In this document: piece after piece, positions 30,636-41,135 of the stretch | Layout: every line of letters starts with the position of its first letter | How positions within the stretch are numbered: the first letter of the stretch is position 1 | DNA from: CAVOGJ01 sp963700865 | GTDB lineage: Bacteria; Planctomycetota; Planctomycetia; Pirellulales; Pirellulaceae | Length of the DNA: 64,000 nucleotides | NCBI GenBank assembly: GCA_963700865.1 | Contig: CAVOZC010000017.1 | Location: 1 to 64,000 of the forward strand | Direction of reading: 5' to 3' | Translations under genes and position numbers: made by a program | The notes under the pieces: generated by a model | What the model was told of the DNA's origin: nothing | Database searches by the model: none | What the model saw: only the letters and a program-made list of their open reading frames with translations

Positions 30636-33421
30636 CAGTTCACCGTAATGGCTTGCTCGGGACAAATACCGCGACACGCGTCGCAACGCGTACAGAGATT
30701 CGCGTCGATGACTGTGTTGACGATAAGGCGTCAACGGGAATGGCTCCCACCGGGCAATGCTGGGCGCAGAGGGTGCAGCCGACGCAATCGCTGGTGACTT
30801 CGTAGCGAATGAGTGCCTTGCAGCGGCCGGCCGGGCAATGCCCATCGAGATGCGCCTGGTACTCGTCGCGAAAATACTTCAGGGTGGAGAGGACTGGATT
30901 AGGTGCCGTCTTGCCCAACCCGCACAGGCTGCCGCGGGAAACGCTGTGGGCCAGCGAATCCAACTCGTCCAGGTCTCTCGCTCGGCCGTGGCCGGCACAG
31001 ATGCGTTCCAGGATGTCCAGCAGCTTGCGGGTACCTACGCGACAAAACGTACAGTGCCCGCACGATTCGCGCTGCGTGAATTCGAGAAAGTAGCGGGCCA
31101 CGTCGACCATACAGTCATCATCATCGAGGACCACCAGTCCTCCTGAACCCAGAATCGCGCCGACTGCGCTGCAGATGTTCATAATCGATGGGTGTGTCGG
31201 CCAGTGCGGCGGGAACACAGCCTCCCGAGGGCCCGCCGATCTGGACCGCCTTGAAACGCTTACCGGCCGCCACGCCTCCGCCAATCTCCTCCACCACCTG
31301 GCGAATGGTGAGCCCCAGTGGGATTTCGATCAGGCCGGCGCGGCGGACCTTGCCCGACAGGGAAAAAACCTTGGTTCCCTTGCTGGTTTTCGTTCCCAGG
31401 GCGGCAAACCGTTGGGGACCATGGCGGATGATCCAGGGAACATTCGCCAACGTCTCGACGTTGTTGATCAGCGTGGGGCGGCCGAACAGTCCCCGCTCGA
31501 CCGGATACGGCGGCCGCAGTTGGGGAATACCGCGCTGGCCCATCATCGACTGCAGCAGCGCGGTCTCCTCGCCGCAGACAAACGCGCCGGCTCCCTCGAC
31601 GACCGAGACCTCCAGCGAGAATCCGGTTCCCAAGATGTCCGCGCCTAAGAATCCTGCGGCGGTCATCTGATTGATCGCCTGCCCCAGCCGCCGCACGGCC
31701 AGCGGGTATTCGTGGCGAACGTAGATAAAGGCCCGCTGGACGCCGACCGCATAGGCGGCAATGGCCATCCCTTCCAGCACGCGGTACGGATACGACTCCA
31801 TCACCATACGATCCATGAAGGCTCCCGGATCTCCTTCGTCGCCGTTGCAGATGAGAAACTTCTCCCCGTCTGCCTGATGTAGTTGGCGCCACTTGGCGGC
31901 CGTGGGATACCCGCCTCCGCCGCGACCGCGCAGCCCGCTCTGCTCGATCATGTCGATGATGGACCCTGCCTGCCGCTGCCGCAGGCACCGTTCCAGGGCG
32001 ACGCATCCGTCACGGCGGCGATACTCGGCGAGGCTGGTCGGATCCATCTGACCGCTATGTTCGGTCACGATCCGCACCTGCGGGTCGAGGAAGCGGCTGA
32101 GTCGAGTGTCGGTGGTGGGACAGAGGTGACAGGCCGTCGCGTCGCCATGCTCAGCCGGTTCGTCACGACTCCAGACATCCAGGAGTCGATTTCGCCACCG
32201 CCGCGGCCAGGAGGCCGTCGTGGGAAGTGCGCTCAGAATGCGCCGCACATCCGCCGGCGTGGCCCTGGTCGCGACAAGGGGTGGAGCACCCGCGGCCACC
32301 ACTTCCACCAAGGGCGTTAAATGACAGATGCCCACACAACCCACCGGCTTGATGACCGCATGCAGGTGACGGGCGGCGATCTCCTTTCGCAGAGCGTCCA
32401 TCACAGCGCGACTGCCCCCGGCAACGCAACACGACCCAAGTCCGATACGAATCTCGACCGGTGCCGCGGTCGGCGCAGATGCGGAACGGCCGTTCGTGGC
32501 TGGAATGGTTTCGCCAGCGCCGTCACCCGCATCGCGCCGACGGTGACTCCAATCGAGCAGCTGTGGCAGTTGGTGGACACTGACATGGCCTTCGATCCGG
32601 TCGTCGATCTCGACCACGGGTGCCAACGTGCAGCACCCGAGACAACCGACCGCCTCGATGGTGGCGATGCCGGCCGGATCGGTGTCGTGCCCGGCTGGAA
32701 TCCCCAGTTCGCGCCGCAGCTCGGCCAGGACACGGTCGGCCCCCGCGACGTGGCAGGCCGTACCCCGGCAGACTTGCACCACGTGCTGGCCCCGCGGTCG
32801 ACTGCGGAATTGGGCATAAAACGAGGCGACCCCCACGATCTGGTCGTGCGGAATGCGGGTGGCGGCGGCAAGTCTGGCCAAGGCCGGCGGCGGGAGGTAG
32901 TGATAGTGGTGGTTGAGCGCGTGCAGGAGCGGAATCAACTGATGCGGCTCGGGGCCGATGCGGTCGACAATGCGGTCGACGGGTGACAAATCCACGGGAG
33001 GCAAGACCGTCGTCTCGGTGCGGTCGACCTCGACCGGGTCCTCCATGGGCAGCGCCTCGGCGCGGCGGGAGATGGCCTCGGCCACCAGCCGCGGCGTTTC
33101 AGGTACGGAGGAGATGCACGATTTGAGCAGCACGAGGCACGCCCCCGCCGCGATCAGGGCGGTCAGGCTGGCCAGCCGCTGGCGTTGACGGCGAACCAGG
33201 GAGTCGTCGGTTTGGCGTCTCACCTCTGCTGCAAGTCCCGCGGCGGCGGCCGGGTCTTCGCGGGCGGCAATTTCCAAGCGTTGCAAGCGATCGGCCCGTC
33301 GCGGGGCATGGCCCGTTTCCAACGTGGCATCCACCGCCAGGAAAAACGTCGCCAATAGCAGGCAAGCCGCGGCGACTGCCATCGCGATCCGCCACATCCA
33401 CGTGGTTCGCTGGGAATTCAT
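30635..33421 (-). CDS. Membrane-anchored NuoE-NuoF (HydC-HydB-like) fusion diaphorase (frameshifts near 31172 and 30737)
   Basis: About 928 residues after repair. Two membrane helices (residues ~11-31 and ~83-103) flank a charged external loop. They are followed by a NuoE 2Fe-2S domain (CRGTACH ... GCLGCC, 218-263), a second thioredoxin-like 2Fe-2S domain (GLGSCCVAGG, VGCVGIC, 328-365) and the NuoF core: FMN loop GLRGRGGGGYPTAAKW (~497), NADH site GAGAFVCGEETALL (~610), 4Fe-4S motif SCGHCTFCRVG, and LCGLGKTAPNPV. It ends with two ferredoxin-type clusters (CVGCTLCAQHCP and CTRCDACRGICP). Removing one base at ~31172 gives DYEHLSAVGAILGSGG, the family's spacing. Adding one at ~30737 opens the last cluster. 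The start overlaps the NapH-like stop (ATGA). The membrane anchor is unusual for this family. Confidence 0.82.
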
Positions 33422-34504
33422 ACGAGCGGCTCCGCTGCGGATACTGCCTCCGCCGGTTGCGACTTCGTCAGCTCGGCAATTTCAATCAACTCGATTTCGC
33501 CCCATTGGTAGCGCTGCCGTGGGCAGTGGGCGAAGCAGCGGGCGCAGGCGAAGCAACTGGCCGGATCTGCCCGCAGGTTCTGAATGGCCCCGAAGGGACA
33601 ACTCTCCGCACACAGTCCGCAATCGAGTTCCTCATCCGGCGTGATGCGGACGGGCTTCATCGCGAAGCGGGCCACGATGGCCAGCAAGCCGCCGTACGGG
33701 CAAAGGAAACGACAGTAGGGGCGACCGATGACGGTGCCCAACAGGAGGAGACCTCCACCAAGGGTCAACATCCAAGCGGCGCCGCTCAGGCGAAAGAAGC
33801 CGACGAACGGATCGAAGCGACAGATGATAAAGTCGCGTGTCGCCTCAGGCTGGGCGGCAAACCAGATGGCGGCGATCAGGTAGACGTATTTGAACTTTCC
33901 ACCCCAGCGGTCGACGGCCCGTGGCAGTTGGACCGGTCGGAGCACCACCAGGTCTTGGATGGCCCCCAGCGGACAGACGCCCCCGCAAAACACCCGACCG
34001 ACCAGCAGCGCGGCGATCAGTGGCAAGAGAAAGAAGAGGAGCACGACGAACGGCACGGCCAAACGTGGGATCGGCGAGGGCTGTCGTGACATTCTGAATG
34101 GCCCCGATGGGACAGACACAGCCCTGACGAAAGAACCCGAAATAGGCCAACGAGCCGCAGGTGATGGCGACCGCCATCCAGCGCCGCCGCCAGCGGTGGG
34201 CCACCCCCGCTGCCAGGATCAGGGCGGTCGTGAGGAGCAGCACGTCGACCAGATACCACCAGCCGGCACGAGGCGGTACGCGTTGCACGTCGGGTAGCTG
34301 GTAATCGTCACCAATGTCTTGCGGTTGAGGTGCGTTCGTGACCGGACGTGAATAGGCGTCTTGCGCCAGGGCGGGTGGCTGACTGCAGATCGGCAGAATA
34401 AGGAACAGCGTCAACGCCCACGTGCCCATCACGATGGTCGCGCCCCAGGAGCCCGATGGGAATGACGGCTGGCGTCGACGGCGGACACCTGGCAGGGCCT
34501 TCAT
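33418..34504 (-). CDS. NapH/NosR-type membrane polyferredoxin (frameshift near 34062)
   Basis: About 361 residues with five to six membrane helices. Two membrane-edge motifs of the NapH type, GCVCPIGAIQN and GGVCPLGAIQDL, plus FLCPYGGL. The C-terminal soluble part has two 4Fe-4S ferredoxin motifs (CGLCAESCPFGA and CFACARCFAHCPRQ). NapH-family proteins pass electrons between the quinone pool and periplasmic or cytoplasmic carriers. The ATG at 34504 overlaps the stop of the preceding Tat-ferredoxin gene (ATGA), and its own stop overlaps the NuoEF start. An inserted T in ACGTTTGG (~34062) breaks the frame in a helix; removing it gives PTLAVPFVVLLFF. Confidence 0.8.
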
Positions 34505-35119
34505 CCGGCGACACCTGCGAGCTGGCCTCTCGGCGGTGGTTGCGGGCCCACGCGGCAATAGGCGTCCTCCGGGCAGTGGGACGCGATCGAGCAACGGTTG
34601 CAGCGCAGGCACAGATCGTCAGCGCACCTCGAGGCGGATGGAACCGAGTCCCGCGGGATCCTTACACTCCATCACGCACCGCCCGCAGCCATTGCACCTG
34701 GCCTCGTCGATCGTGTACTCGTAAAAGTTGTTGAGGGGATCGTAAGGGTCTACCTCGCCAATCGCCGTGCGCTGGATCGCGTCGCGGGGGCAGAGCTTCT
34801 TGGTGGGCAAGCCATCGGGCCCGATCGGACTGCGGACGTCAAAGTACGCCGGACAGATGCAGCAGCGGCCACAGTGGGCGTGGTCGTTGACGGCTCGCAC
34901 GGCAGATAGCGGCAAGACGCATTCGGTCGCGCAGACGTCGCAGACCTGATTGGCGCCCGTGACTCCGAGGCGAATGTTGATGCATTTGTCGGGCACGATG
35001 GCCCATGCGTCCCCCGAACAGGCACGCTTTCCGAGGACGAAGGCGGTGCCCCCGAGGGCGACGGCACATGCCGTTTGCCCCGTGCGGTGCAGGAACTGAC
35101 GCCGGTTTGAATCGCTCAC
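34501..35119 (-). CDS. Tat-exported NapG-like 4Fe-4S ferredoxin (frameshift near 34622)
   Basis: About 205 residues. The GTG at 35119 is preferred over 35122 because AAGGAGG ends six bases before it. A twin-arginine signal (SNRRQFLHRTGQTACAVALGG) predicts folded export. Cluster motifs: CDVCATECVLP, CGRCCICPAYFD, a single CPRDAI, CNGCGRCVMECKDP, and, after repair, CLRCNRCSIASHCP. NapG/MauM-type ferredoxins work with NapH-type membrane proteins, and a NapH-like gene follows directly (ATGA overlap). An inserted C near 34622 causes an early stop after SIRLEVR; removing it extends the protein by about 40 residues with one more cluster site and the normal coupled stop. Probably periplasmic. Confidence 0.8.
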
Positions 35120-35131
35120 CACACACCTCCT

Positions 35132-35962
35132 TCAGTGATTCCCTGCGTCAAGCTCAAAGACCTCGATCGTGCAGCGGACGGGATCGGTGGCATATACTTG
35201 ACCATGTTGATCGGCTGCCAGATCGATATTCTTCGTGTTCGCGGCGAAGACGGCTGCACTGGACTGAGAAACAAACTGACCGTCCCCTGTGTAGACCTTG
35301 ACACGCGGCGGTGCCTTTTCACTGACCACGATCAAGCCGCCCGCGGTCGCCGTGATATTGGTCGGATTGCAGCAGCCGCCAAAGTCGGCCGGATCGTCCA
35401 TGCCAAAACGCCCGAACGTTTGCGTCAAGGCGCCCTCCAGGTTGTAGCGCTCGACACGATGTTTCTGCGGATGGGCGACGACGAATGAGGTCTGTGAGAC
35501 GTCCCAAGCCAGGTCGAGCACGCCGTTGGGGAGCATGAATCCCCGAGTATTCACGTCGCGGCCCACCTCCCGTTGCCACTCCCCTGCCCCGTACTGATGA
35601 ATCGTGCGATGCGTGGCGTCCGCCGCCAACACGACATCGCCCTTCACGGCCAGGCCGGTAATCCGTCCCAGGTGGTCCGGGTCCTGAATGCGGTCTTGCC
35701 AGGCGCCGCGAGCATCGAAGCGATCGATCGTGCCTTCCATCCCCACCCAGATTGCGTCCTCGTCGACCGCGATCGACCAGCCGGCGTCACGGGTAGCGAA
35801 CTGGACGTCCAGCTCGCCGCTGGCGGAGAAACGCTTGACCGCGCGGTCACCCACGGCCAGCAGTCGATTGGTAGCATCGACCGCGATCCCGGCCAGTCGG
35901 ACTTGAAAGTCTTCGGGCCGCTGGCCTTTGCCGCTGACGGAGCGGATATGACGGAGCCGCAT
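35132..35962 (-). CDS. NHL-repeat / six-bladed beta-propeller protein
   Basis: 276 residues, ATG 35962, six bases after the stop of the PQQ-like gene. Repeating blades carry NHL-like cores (LAGIAVDATNRLLAVGD, VVLAADATHRTIHQY, LDLAWDVSQTSFVVAHP, IDLAADQHGQVYATDP). A Cys-Cys pair occurs in DFGGCCNPTNITAT. No signal peptide is visible at this start; the preceding gene encodes a lipoprotein. Propellers of this kind bind partners or peptides rather than act as enzymes. Its fixed place between the PQQ-like propeller and the Tat ferredoxin suggests a structural or docking role in the same redox complex. Confidence 0.78.
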   Translation of the reverse strand: MRLRHIRSVSGKGQRPEDFQVRLAGIAVDATNRLLAVGDRAVKRFSASGELDVQFATRDAGWSIAVDEDAIWVGMEGTIDRFDARGAWQDRIQDPDHLGRITGLAVKGDVVLAADATHRTIHQYGAGEWQREVGRDVNTRGFMLPNGVLDLAWDVSQTSFVVAHPQKHRVERYNLEGALTQTFGRFGMDDPADFGGCCNPTNITATAGGLIVVSEKAPPRVKVYTGDGQFVSQSSAAVFAANTKNIDLAADQHGQVYATDPVRCTIEVFELDAGNH

Positions 35963-35968
35963 GGCGGT

Positions 35969-37432
35969 TCACCTTATCTGTGTGGAGAGCGGTCCACCGG
36001 CCGACGGAGCCGTTGGCACGGCGCCCGCGGACGGGTCAGCAATATCAAGACAAATCAGCTTGCCAAGATCGCGCATGAGCAATTTGCGCCGCGAGACAAC
36101 GGGAGGTGCCCAGACATCGGGACCTTCGAGCAACCGAGCGCTGGCCAACTCGACGTAGTGATCGGCGTCGGCATCCAGGACGCGAATGACGCCGGTCTTC
36201 CCTTCCAGCACGAAGAACATGCCGTCGGCGAGGACATAACCGCCCATGCCGAACGAGGCCTGCCCTTTACTGGTCCACACCTCATGGGCCTCCAGATCAA
36301 GACAGGTCCACAGCCCTCGCTGCTTCTTGCCAATCCCATAAATGTGATCCTGGTACAGAATGGGCGTCTGCACCTCGGAATTCCAGCCCTCGGTCGGCGG
36401 CGGCGCGGCCACCTGCTCCTCGACGATCCATTCGTCGCCGTCGCGGCTGACGTGACAAACCACTGTCTGGGCATGGTAACCGGCGGTCAGGAAAAATTTG
36501 CCATCCCCCAGAGCGAGCGGCGTCGAGGCCACGGCGGTATTAAACTTCCACGGGAAATGCCACAGCAGTTTTCCCGACTGGGCATCGACTCCGACGGCTC
36601 CTTTGAGCGTATTGTAGGTGTATTGTCGAACGCCCTCGATCTCGACCGGCGTGATCGAGGAATGGGAAAGCAGGAATTGCTCCGTATTCTCCGTCTCCCA
36701 GATGGGTTTGCCCGTTTCTTTTTCCAGGGCCACCATTAAGGCTCGTCCGCCAGTGGCAATGATTAGGCGGTCGTGGTCGATCAGTGGACACTGGCCGTTG
36801 TACCAGGCCGGAATGGGGCTCTTGTATTCGGCGGGCAGCGACTTCTTCCAGAGGCATGTTCCGTCGCGCGCGTCGAGGCAGTGCAGTTCGCATTTCGGGT
36901 CGATGGCGAACACAAAACCGCCATCCGTGGCCGGTGCGGAGCGGGTGATCGCATGGTTCGGACGGATGCGTTTCTTGACTTGATAACGCCACAGCTCCTG
37001 GCCGTCGTCGAGGGCCAGGCAGCGGACCATCCACACCTGGTCCGCCTCGCGATAGTCATTGATATAGACGCGCCCGGCCACCACGGAGGGGGCGGAGTAA
37101 CCGGGACCGAGTTCCGTTTGCCAGAGGACGGGGGGCCCTTCCGCCGGCCATTCACGCAACAAGCCGCTGGAGCGAGCATGCCCATCGCGCCCCTGCCCTC
37201 GGTATTGCGGCCAATCTTCATCCGTCAGGGACACCGGCTGGGGCAGCTCCTTCTGTGGGGAGCGGCTCGCCGACGCGACGGCGGACGGTGTGGCGACCGG
37301 CGCCGTCAACGGCGCAGCTGCCGGCGGCGGAATTTCCGCCACCAAGAGAGGTTCGTCGACGACAGCTTCGCGGCTGCAACCCAACCCGACCAGCGCGGTG
37401 AGTGCCAGCCCGAGCAAGCGATGGTTTTTCAT
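35969..37432 (-). CDS. PQQ-like beta-propeller lipoprotein
   Basis: 487 residues from ATG 37432, with a lipoprotein signal (LGLALTALVGLGC). A Pro/Ala-rich linker of ~45 residues follows, then WPQYRGQGRDGHARSSGLL and seven or so PQQ-like blades with paired aromatic and Gly residues (ELWRYQVKKRI, CLWKKSLPAEY, PIWETENTEQF, LLWHFPWKFN). The WPQ-RG-RDG opening is common in planctomycete outer-face PQQ-like proteins. Typical PQQ-dehydrogenase catalytic residues are not evident, so a binding or scaffolding role is more likely than alcohol oxidation. First gene of the six-gene operon running to 29070. Confidence 0.82.
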   Translation of the reverse strand: MKNHRLLGLALTALVGLGCSREAVVDEPLLVAEIPPPAAAPLTAPVATPSAVASASRSPQKELPQPVSLTDEDWPQYRGQGRDGHARSSGLLREWPAEGPPVLWQTELGPGYSAPSVVAGRVYINDYREADQVWMVRCLALDDGQELWRYQVKKRIRPNHAITRSAPATDGGFVFAIDPKCELHCLDARDGTCLWKKSLPAEYKSPIPAWYNGQCPLIDHDRLIIATGGRALMVALEKETGKPIWETENTEQFLLSHSSITPVEIEGVRQYTYNTLKGAVGVDAQSGKLLWHFPWKFNTAVASTPLALGDGKFFLTAGYHAQTVVCHVSRDGDEWIVEEQVAAPPPTEGWNSEVQTPILYQDHIYGIGKKQRGLWTCLDLEAHEVWTSKGQASFGMGGYVLADGMFFVLEGKTGVIRVLDADADHYVELASARLLEGPDVWAPPVVSRRKLLMRDLGKLICLDIADPSAGAVPTAPSAGGPLSTQIR

Positions 37433-38322
37433 GGTACGCCTCACCCGCCGTGCCCGTGTATCACGCCGCGGATGGTGCTGGGCCCGTCTTGCCACAGCGC
37501 CGTTTCCGCACATCGGCAGGGCAAGATGCAAGCCTCATGCCGTGGCCTCGGAACGGGTCTCGAGTCGCGTGAGAACGGCGTTATCCTGGCATGCGTGCGA
37601 TCACGGCGCGCCACGACTGTGCGATATCGCACGCCCGTGTCATACAACGGTGCCATGGTGGCTTGAAGACGAATGAGGGGCGCAGTGGCCGGCGTCAGCG
37701 CAGGGCGTCAGCCGCCGGGCGTCAGCCGCCGGGCGTCAGCCGGGGTGGCGGCGGCCACGTTTGGCGTCCGAGTCCGCACCTTTCCGTTTCGGTCTCGGGA
37801 CGGTCGTACTAACTTCACATCGCAGGCTCGACCGACCGTTCTCTTGGGCCCGTGCCTGTCGCGGAGGACCACGTTCACCGACGAGCAAGCTCGTGGGTGT
37901 CTTGTGATCGACGGGGTCACAGCAACTGGAGGCGCAGCAACGTGCGGCGGCCCCTTTGTTTGTTTCTCGCAGAGCCGACCAACCCGACCTCCGTGGCTCT
38001 CCGTGGCATCCGTCCGTCCTTCCTACGGGACCGATATCATCGGCTCGCGACGCAGGCTGCACGAGAAATTACCAGCCGGGAATACGACCAGAGGCAAAGG
38101 CGGCGAGGGACCACCGCACTCCCAAAAGGCCACGGGCGAAAGCGGCGAAGAATCGCCGCGCTCCAAAGGGCGTCCGCGCCGGCCGAAAAATCGGCTAAAC
38201 TATCGATCCTGACATCGGCCGAGCATGGCGAAGCGTCGTTCCCGGCGTCATCCGCAGGCAGGCTTGGCCTCCGCGAGCCTGCTGGCAGTCGAGCAAACAC
38301 ATTTCCACCCAAGGCATTTTCC
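37433..38322. other. Divergent intergenic region with repeats
   Basis: About 890 bases between the redox operon (leftwards) and a rightward gene. Contains a short tandem repeat, unit GCGTCAGCCGCCGG, in about three to four imperfect copies (37691-37745). Also contains the second copy of the 40-base REP-like element (37867-37906), with hairpin ACGAGC-AA-GCTCGT. Open frames here read as low-complexity Arg/Pro/Ala sequence and are not supported as genes. Confidence 0.5.
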
Positions 38323-39986
38323 ATGAACCCATTCACGAGCCTTTCCTCATTGCTGCTCCGCGTGACAGCGACCGTCCTTGCCGTGGCCGCGTCCGTCGTG
38401 GCGGCGGATTTCCCCGAGTTGCTTAAGCTGATTCCAGATTCGGCGAACGCCATCATTCTGGTCCATGCGGACAATTTGTTTTCCAGTGACATCGCCCAGC
38501 GCGAAAACTGGCGACAGAAGTACGCGGATGAATTTGAGGTGAAGCCGCTGCTGCTCCCTCCCACCGCCCAGCAATTTGTGATGGCCGCGGAAGTGCAAAT
38601 CCCGCAAATGGTGCCGGTCTGGGAAATGGCCACGATGAACCTGTCGGCCAAGATCGACCCGCAGCGAATTGTCGCGAAATGGGACGGCGTGCTCGACCAG
38701 ATCGAAGGCAAACAAGTCGTTTGGGTTCCTGACGCGGCCATCATTCTGAACTCGGATACCCAGGCAATCGTTATGTCCCCCTTGTCGCGGCAGGCCGCCA
38801 GCCGACTGATCGGCGACTGGGGCGACCAGACGCCGTCCCATCTGTCACCCTACCTGCGGGAAGCCGCCGTCTACGCCGAAGGCCAGGCATCCGAGATAAT
38901 TCTGGCGATTGATTTGACCAGCGTGTTCAGCGTCGATCATGTCAAGCAGATCGTGGAAGCGTCACCGTTCCTGCATGGTCTGGACGTCGAAACCTGCGCC
39001 CGTCGCCTGGCCAGCATCCGCGGTGTCACCTTTGGCTGTAAGGTTCGCGACAAGCTGAATGGAGCCGTGAAATTCGATTTCGCGGAGGATGTCGACATCT
39101 TCAAGGAGGTCGGCCGCACGCTGGTCCTGCAAATCATGGAAGAGGCCGGCACAGCTTGAGTGAATTCGAACAATGGAAATGCACGGTCGCCGGAAATCGT
39201 ATCCAGCTGACCGGCGAGATGACCAAAGCCAGCATGCGGCGTATGTTCAGCCTTTTTTCTCTGGATGCCATGCTGCAGACAGGAAGTGCGCCGGTCAGCG
39301 GCGAGGGGGCCAGCGAACCGACAGCGGACGGCACCACGCCGCAGCATGCGTCGCCCGACGCAGCGGACGTCGAAGCGCAGCGAGCCAAATCGAAGGAAGT
39401 CGTCCGGCAACGGCAGGAACAGCGCCGTCGCGACGCCTGTCTGAAGTATTTCAACGCGGTCAACCAATACGTGGACGACGTCATCAATAATCATCCGGAA
39501 GACATCGCCGATATCGCGTTCTGGCTGCAAAATTACGCACGCCGCATCAGTCGGCTGTCACGGTCGAATGTCGATCCGGAACTGACGAAGTATGGCAAGT
39601 ACATTTCTGGCTCGTTCCAGCAGATTGTCGGCATTCTGGAGGGCGTCCAGGAACAGATCAACTATCGGGCCTCGCAGATCGATCCCACCAGCGAGGTCGA
39701 GATGTTTGAGGTGCCGGTCCAGCGCTACACGACGGGCGGACCTGTCGGCTGGGGTTACGGAGCCTGGGGTCGGGGAGCCATGTACGGGACGTATCGCGTC
39801 TACGAATACGCTCCCATGTATCGCCAGCGTTTGGATTATGCCGAAGCCCGCAAGGAGTACGATCAGATCGCCGAGCAGGAACAGGCCCGAGGCAAGAAGG
39901 AGATTCAGAAAATACTGGATGCGTTTGCACAGGAAGAGCAGTACATGCGGGATCGCATGACCGAGAAGTACGGGGTTTCGTTTTGA
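38323..39986 (+). CDS. Secreted protein of unknown function with coiled coil (frameshift near 39153)
   Basis: About 555 residues. ATG 38323 gives a signal peptide (LLLRVTATVLAVAASVVAA). The first 280 mature residues are a mixed alpha/beta domain with LIPDSANAIILVHADNLF, an opening seen in planctomycete secreted proteins that otherwise lack an assignment. After a one-base loss at ~39153 (GCACAGC-TTGAG) the sequence continues with a Thr/Ala-rich linker, a long helical region rich in Arg, Glu and Gln, a Gly/Tyr-rich insert (GGPVGWGYGAWGRGAMYG) and a charged C-terminal coiled coil (EQEQARGKKEIQKILDAF). I do not know the function. Two separate genes with a TTG start at 39156 are possible, but the second would begin mid-domain. 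Confidence 0.62.
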
Positions 39987-40016
39987 AGCCCGTCCAGTTC
40001 GGTGGATCAATAAACA

Positions 40017-40049
40017 TCGGCCACGCTTCGCAACGCGAAGCGTGGCCGA
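40017..40049. terminator. Strong hairpin between convergent genes
   Basis: A perfect 15-bp stem (TCGGCCACGCTTCGC / GCGAAGCGTGGCCGA) with a 3-base loop sits between the plus-strand gene ending at 39986 and the minus-strand gene ending at 40084. Placement fits a bidirectional terminator. It lacks a T-run, so a REP-type hairpin is the alternative. Confidence 0.6.
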
Positions 40050-40083
40050 ACAAATCGTCAAAACCGGAAGCACCGCAGCGAGC

Positions 40084-41135
40084 TTAGCGACGACGAATGC
40101 GTCGGGCCAAACCCAGGACGGCCAACAGCAGCGTCATCATCCCAGCTGCCGGTTCCGGCACCTGATACGTCACCTTCAGGCCGTAATCCCCGGAGCTGGT
40201 GCCGGCGGTGACCTCGCCGATGGTGCTGACACCGATCGTCAGGTCTTCGAAGTTCGTATCGAAGCCACCCACGACGAGCGTGTAGGCACCCGCAGGTAAG
40301 GTGGCTCCATCTTCACCGGGAAGGGCATCACTGCCGAATGGCGGCATGGGCGTCAACGGGTCCGCCGCGCCGAACGAAAGCATGCTGTATAGCGTACCAC
40401 GGCGCTGCCTTGCCCATCGTCATCGAAGGCGACGAGGATGCCCGCGGAGTCGAAGAGGCCAATTTCGGAATCGATCGTGTCGCCGGTGCCATTGTCGAAC
40501 GTCTGGATGTTCAGATATCCGCCCGCGGCAACACCCGGGGCGGTCACGACAAAATCATAAAAGTCCAAACCGCCGGACACGTTGAAACCCGACGTGGTGA
40601 CCATGGTGCCATCACTCGGCAAGGTTCCCAGGTCGGCCATCCCATTCATGATGCCGATCTCCTGGAATTCGATGGTTACGTCGTCCCAGGTCTGATCCGG
40701 ACCTGGACCATCGTTAAACGATTCGAAGAATTCGAAGGAAACCAGACCGGCGGGATCGAACGGTGTAGGGATCGTGGTGGCAGTGGGACCCGTCGCGATC
40801 GTGCCTGTATAACTCGCCGTCGTGGAACCGTTGGCGGTGACCGAGCCGCCGGGGGCGGTGATGGCAATATCGGCTTCCGAAGCAAACGTCCCCGTCTGCA
40901 CTTCGGTCAGGGTACCGGTCACGATTATGTTGTTGGCCGCAAAACCGCCCGTCAGCGTCGCCATCGTCGTGATATTCGCCGCATCACCGAGAGGCCCGAC
41001 CGAGTCGATGCCGGTAAAGCTGACCGCTTCAGAATTCAGGATCGCGACACTGCTCGCCATGGCCGTCGCGCCCCAACAGGCAACGGACAGCACCGCCATC
41101 CATGTGGTTAATCTCTTTTCGAAGCGTCTCTTCAT
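40084..41135 (-). CDS. PEP-CTERM sorted secreted protein (frameshift near 40388)
   Basis: About 350 residues. ATG 41135 opens a signal peptide (TTWMAVLSVACWGATAMA). The body is rich in Gly, Thr, Asp and Ala, with beta-type repeats, and includes LFDSAGILVAFDDDGQGSA, the pattern of DVUA0089-like PEP-CTERM domains. The C terminus has VPEPAAGMMTLLLAVLGLA then RRIRRR, a textbook PEP-CTERM signal. A one-base loss at ~40388 splits off the last 90 residues, including the sorting signal; restoring it gives RYT-x-MLSFGAADPL. Probably exported and processed by exosortase; role unknown, perhaps in biofilm or cell surface. Downstream of the peroxidase gene on the same strand but separated by a terminator. 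Confidence 0.78.

Noticed and set aside
29070..33421. Complex I (nuo) operon
   Set aside because: Only NuoE/NuoF-like and a NuoG/GltD-like protein occur; none of the quinone or proton-pumping subunits is present, and the neighbours are NapG/NapH-like.
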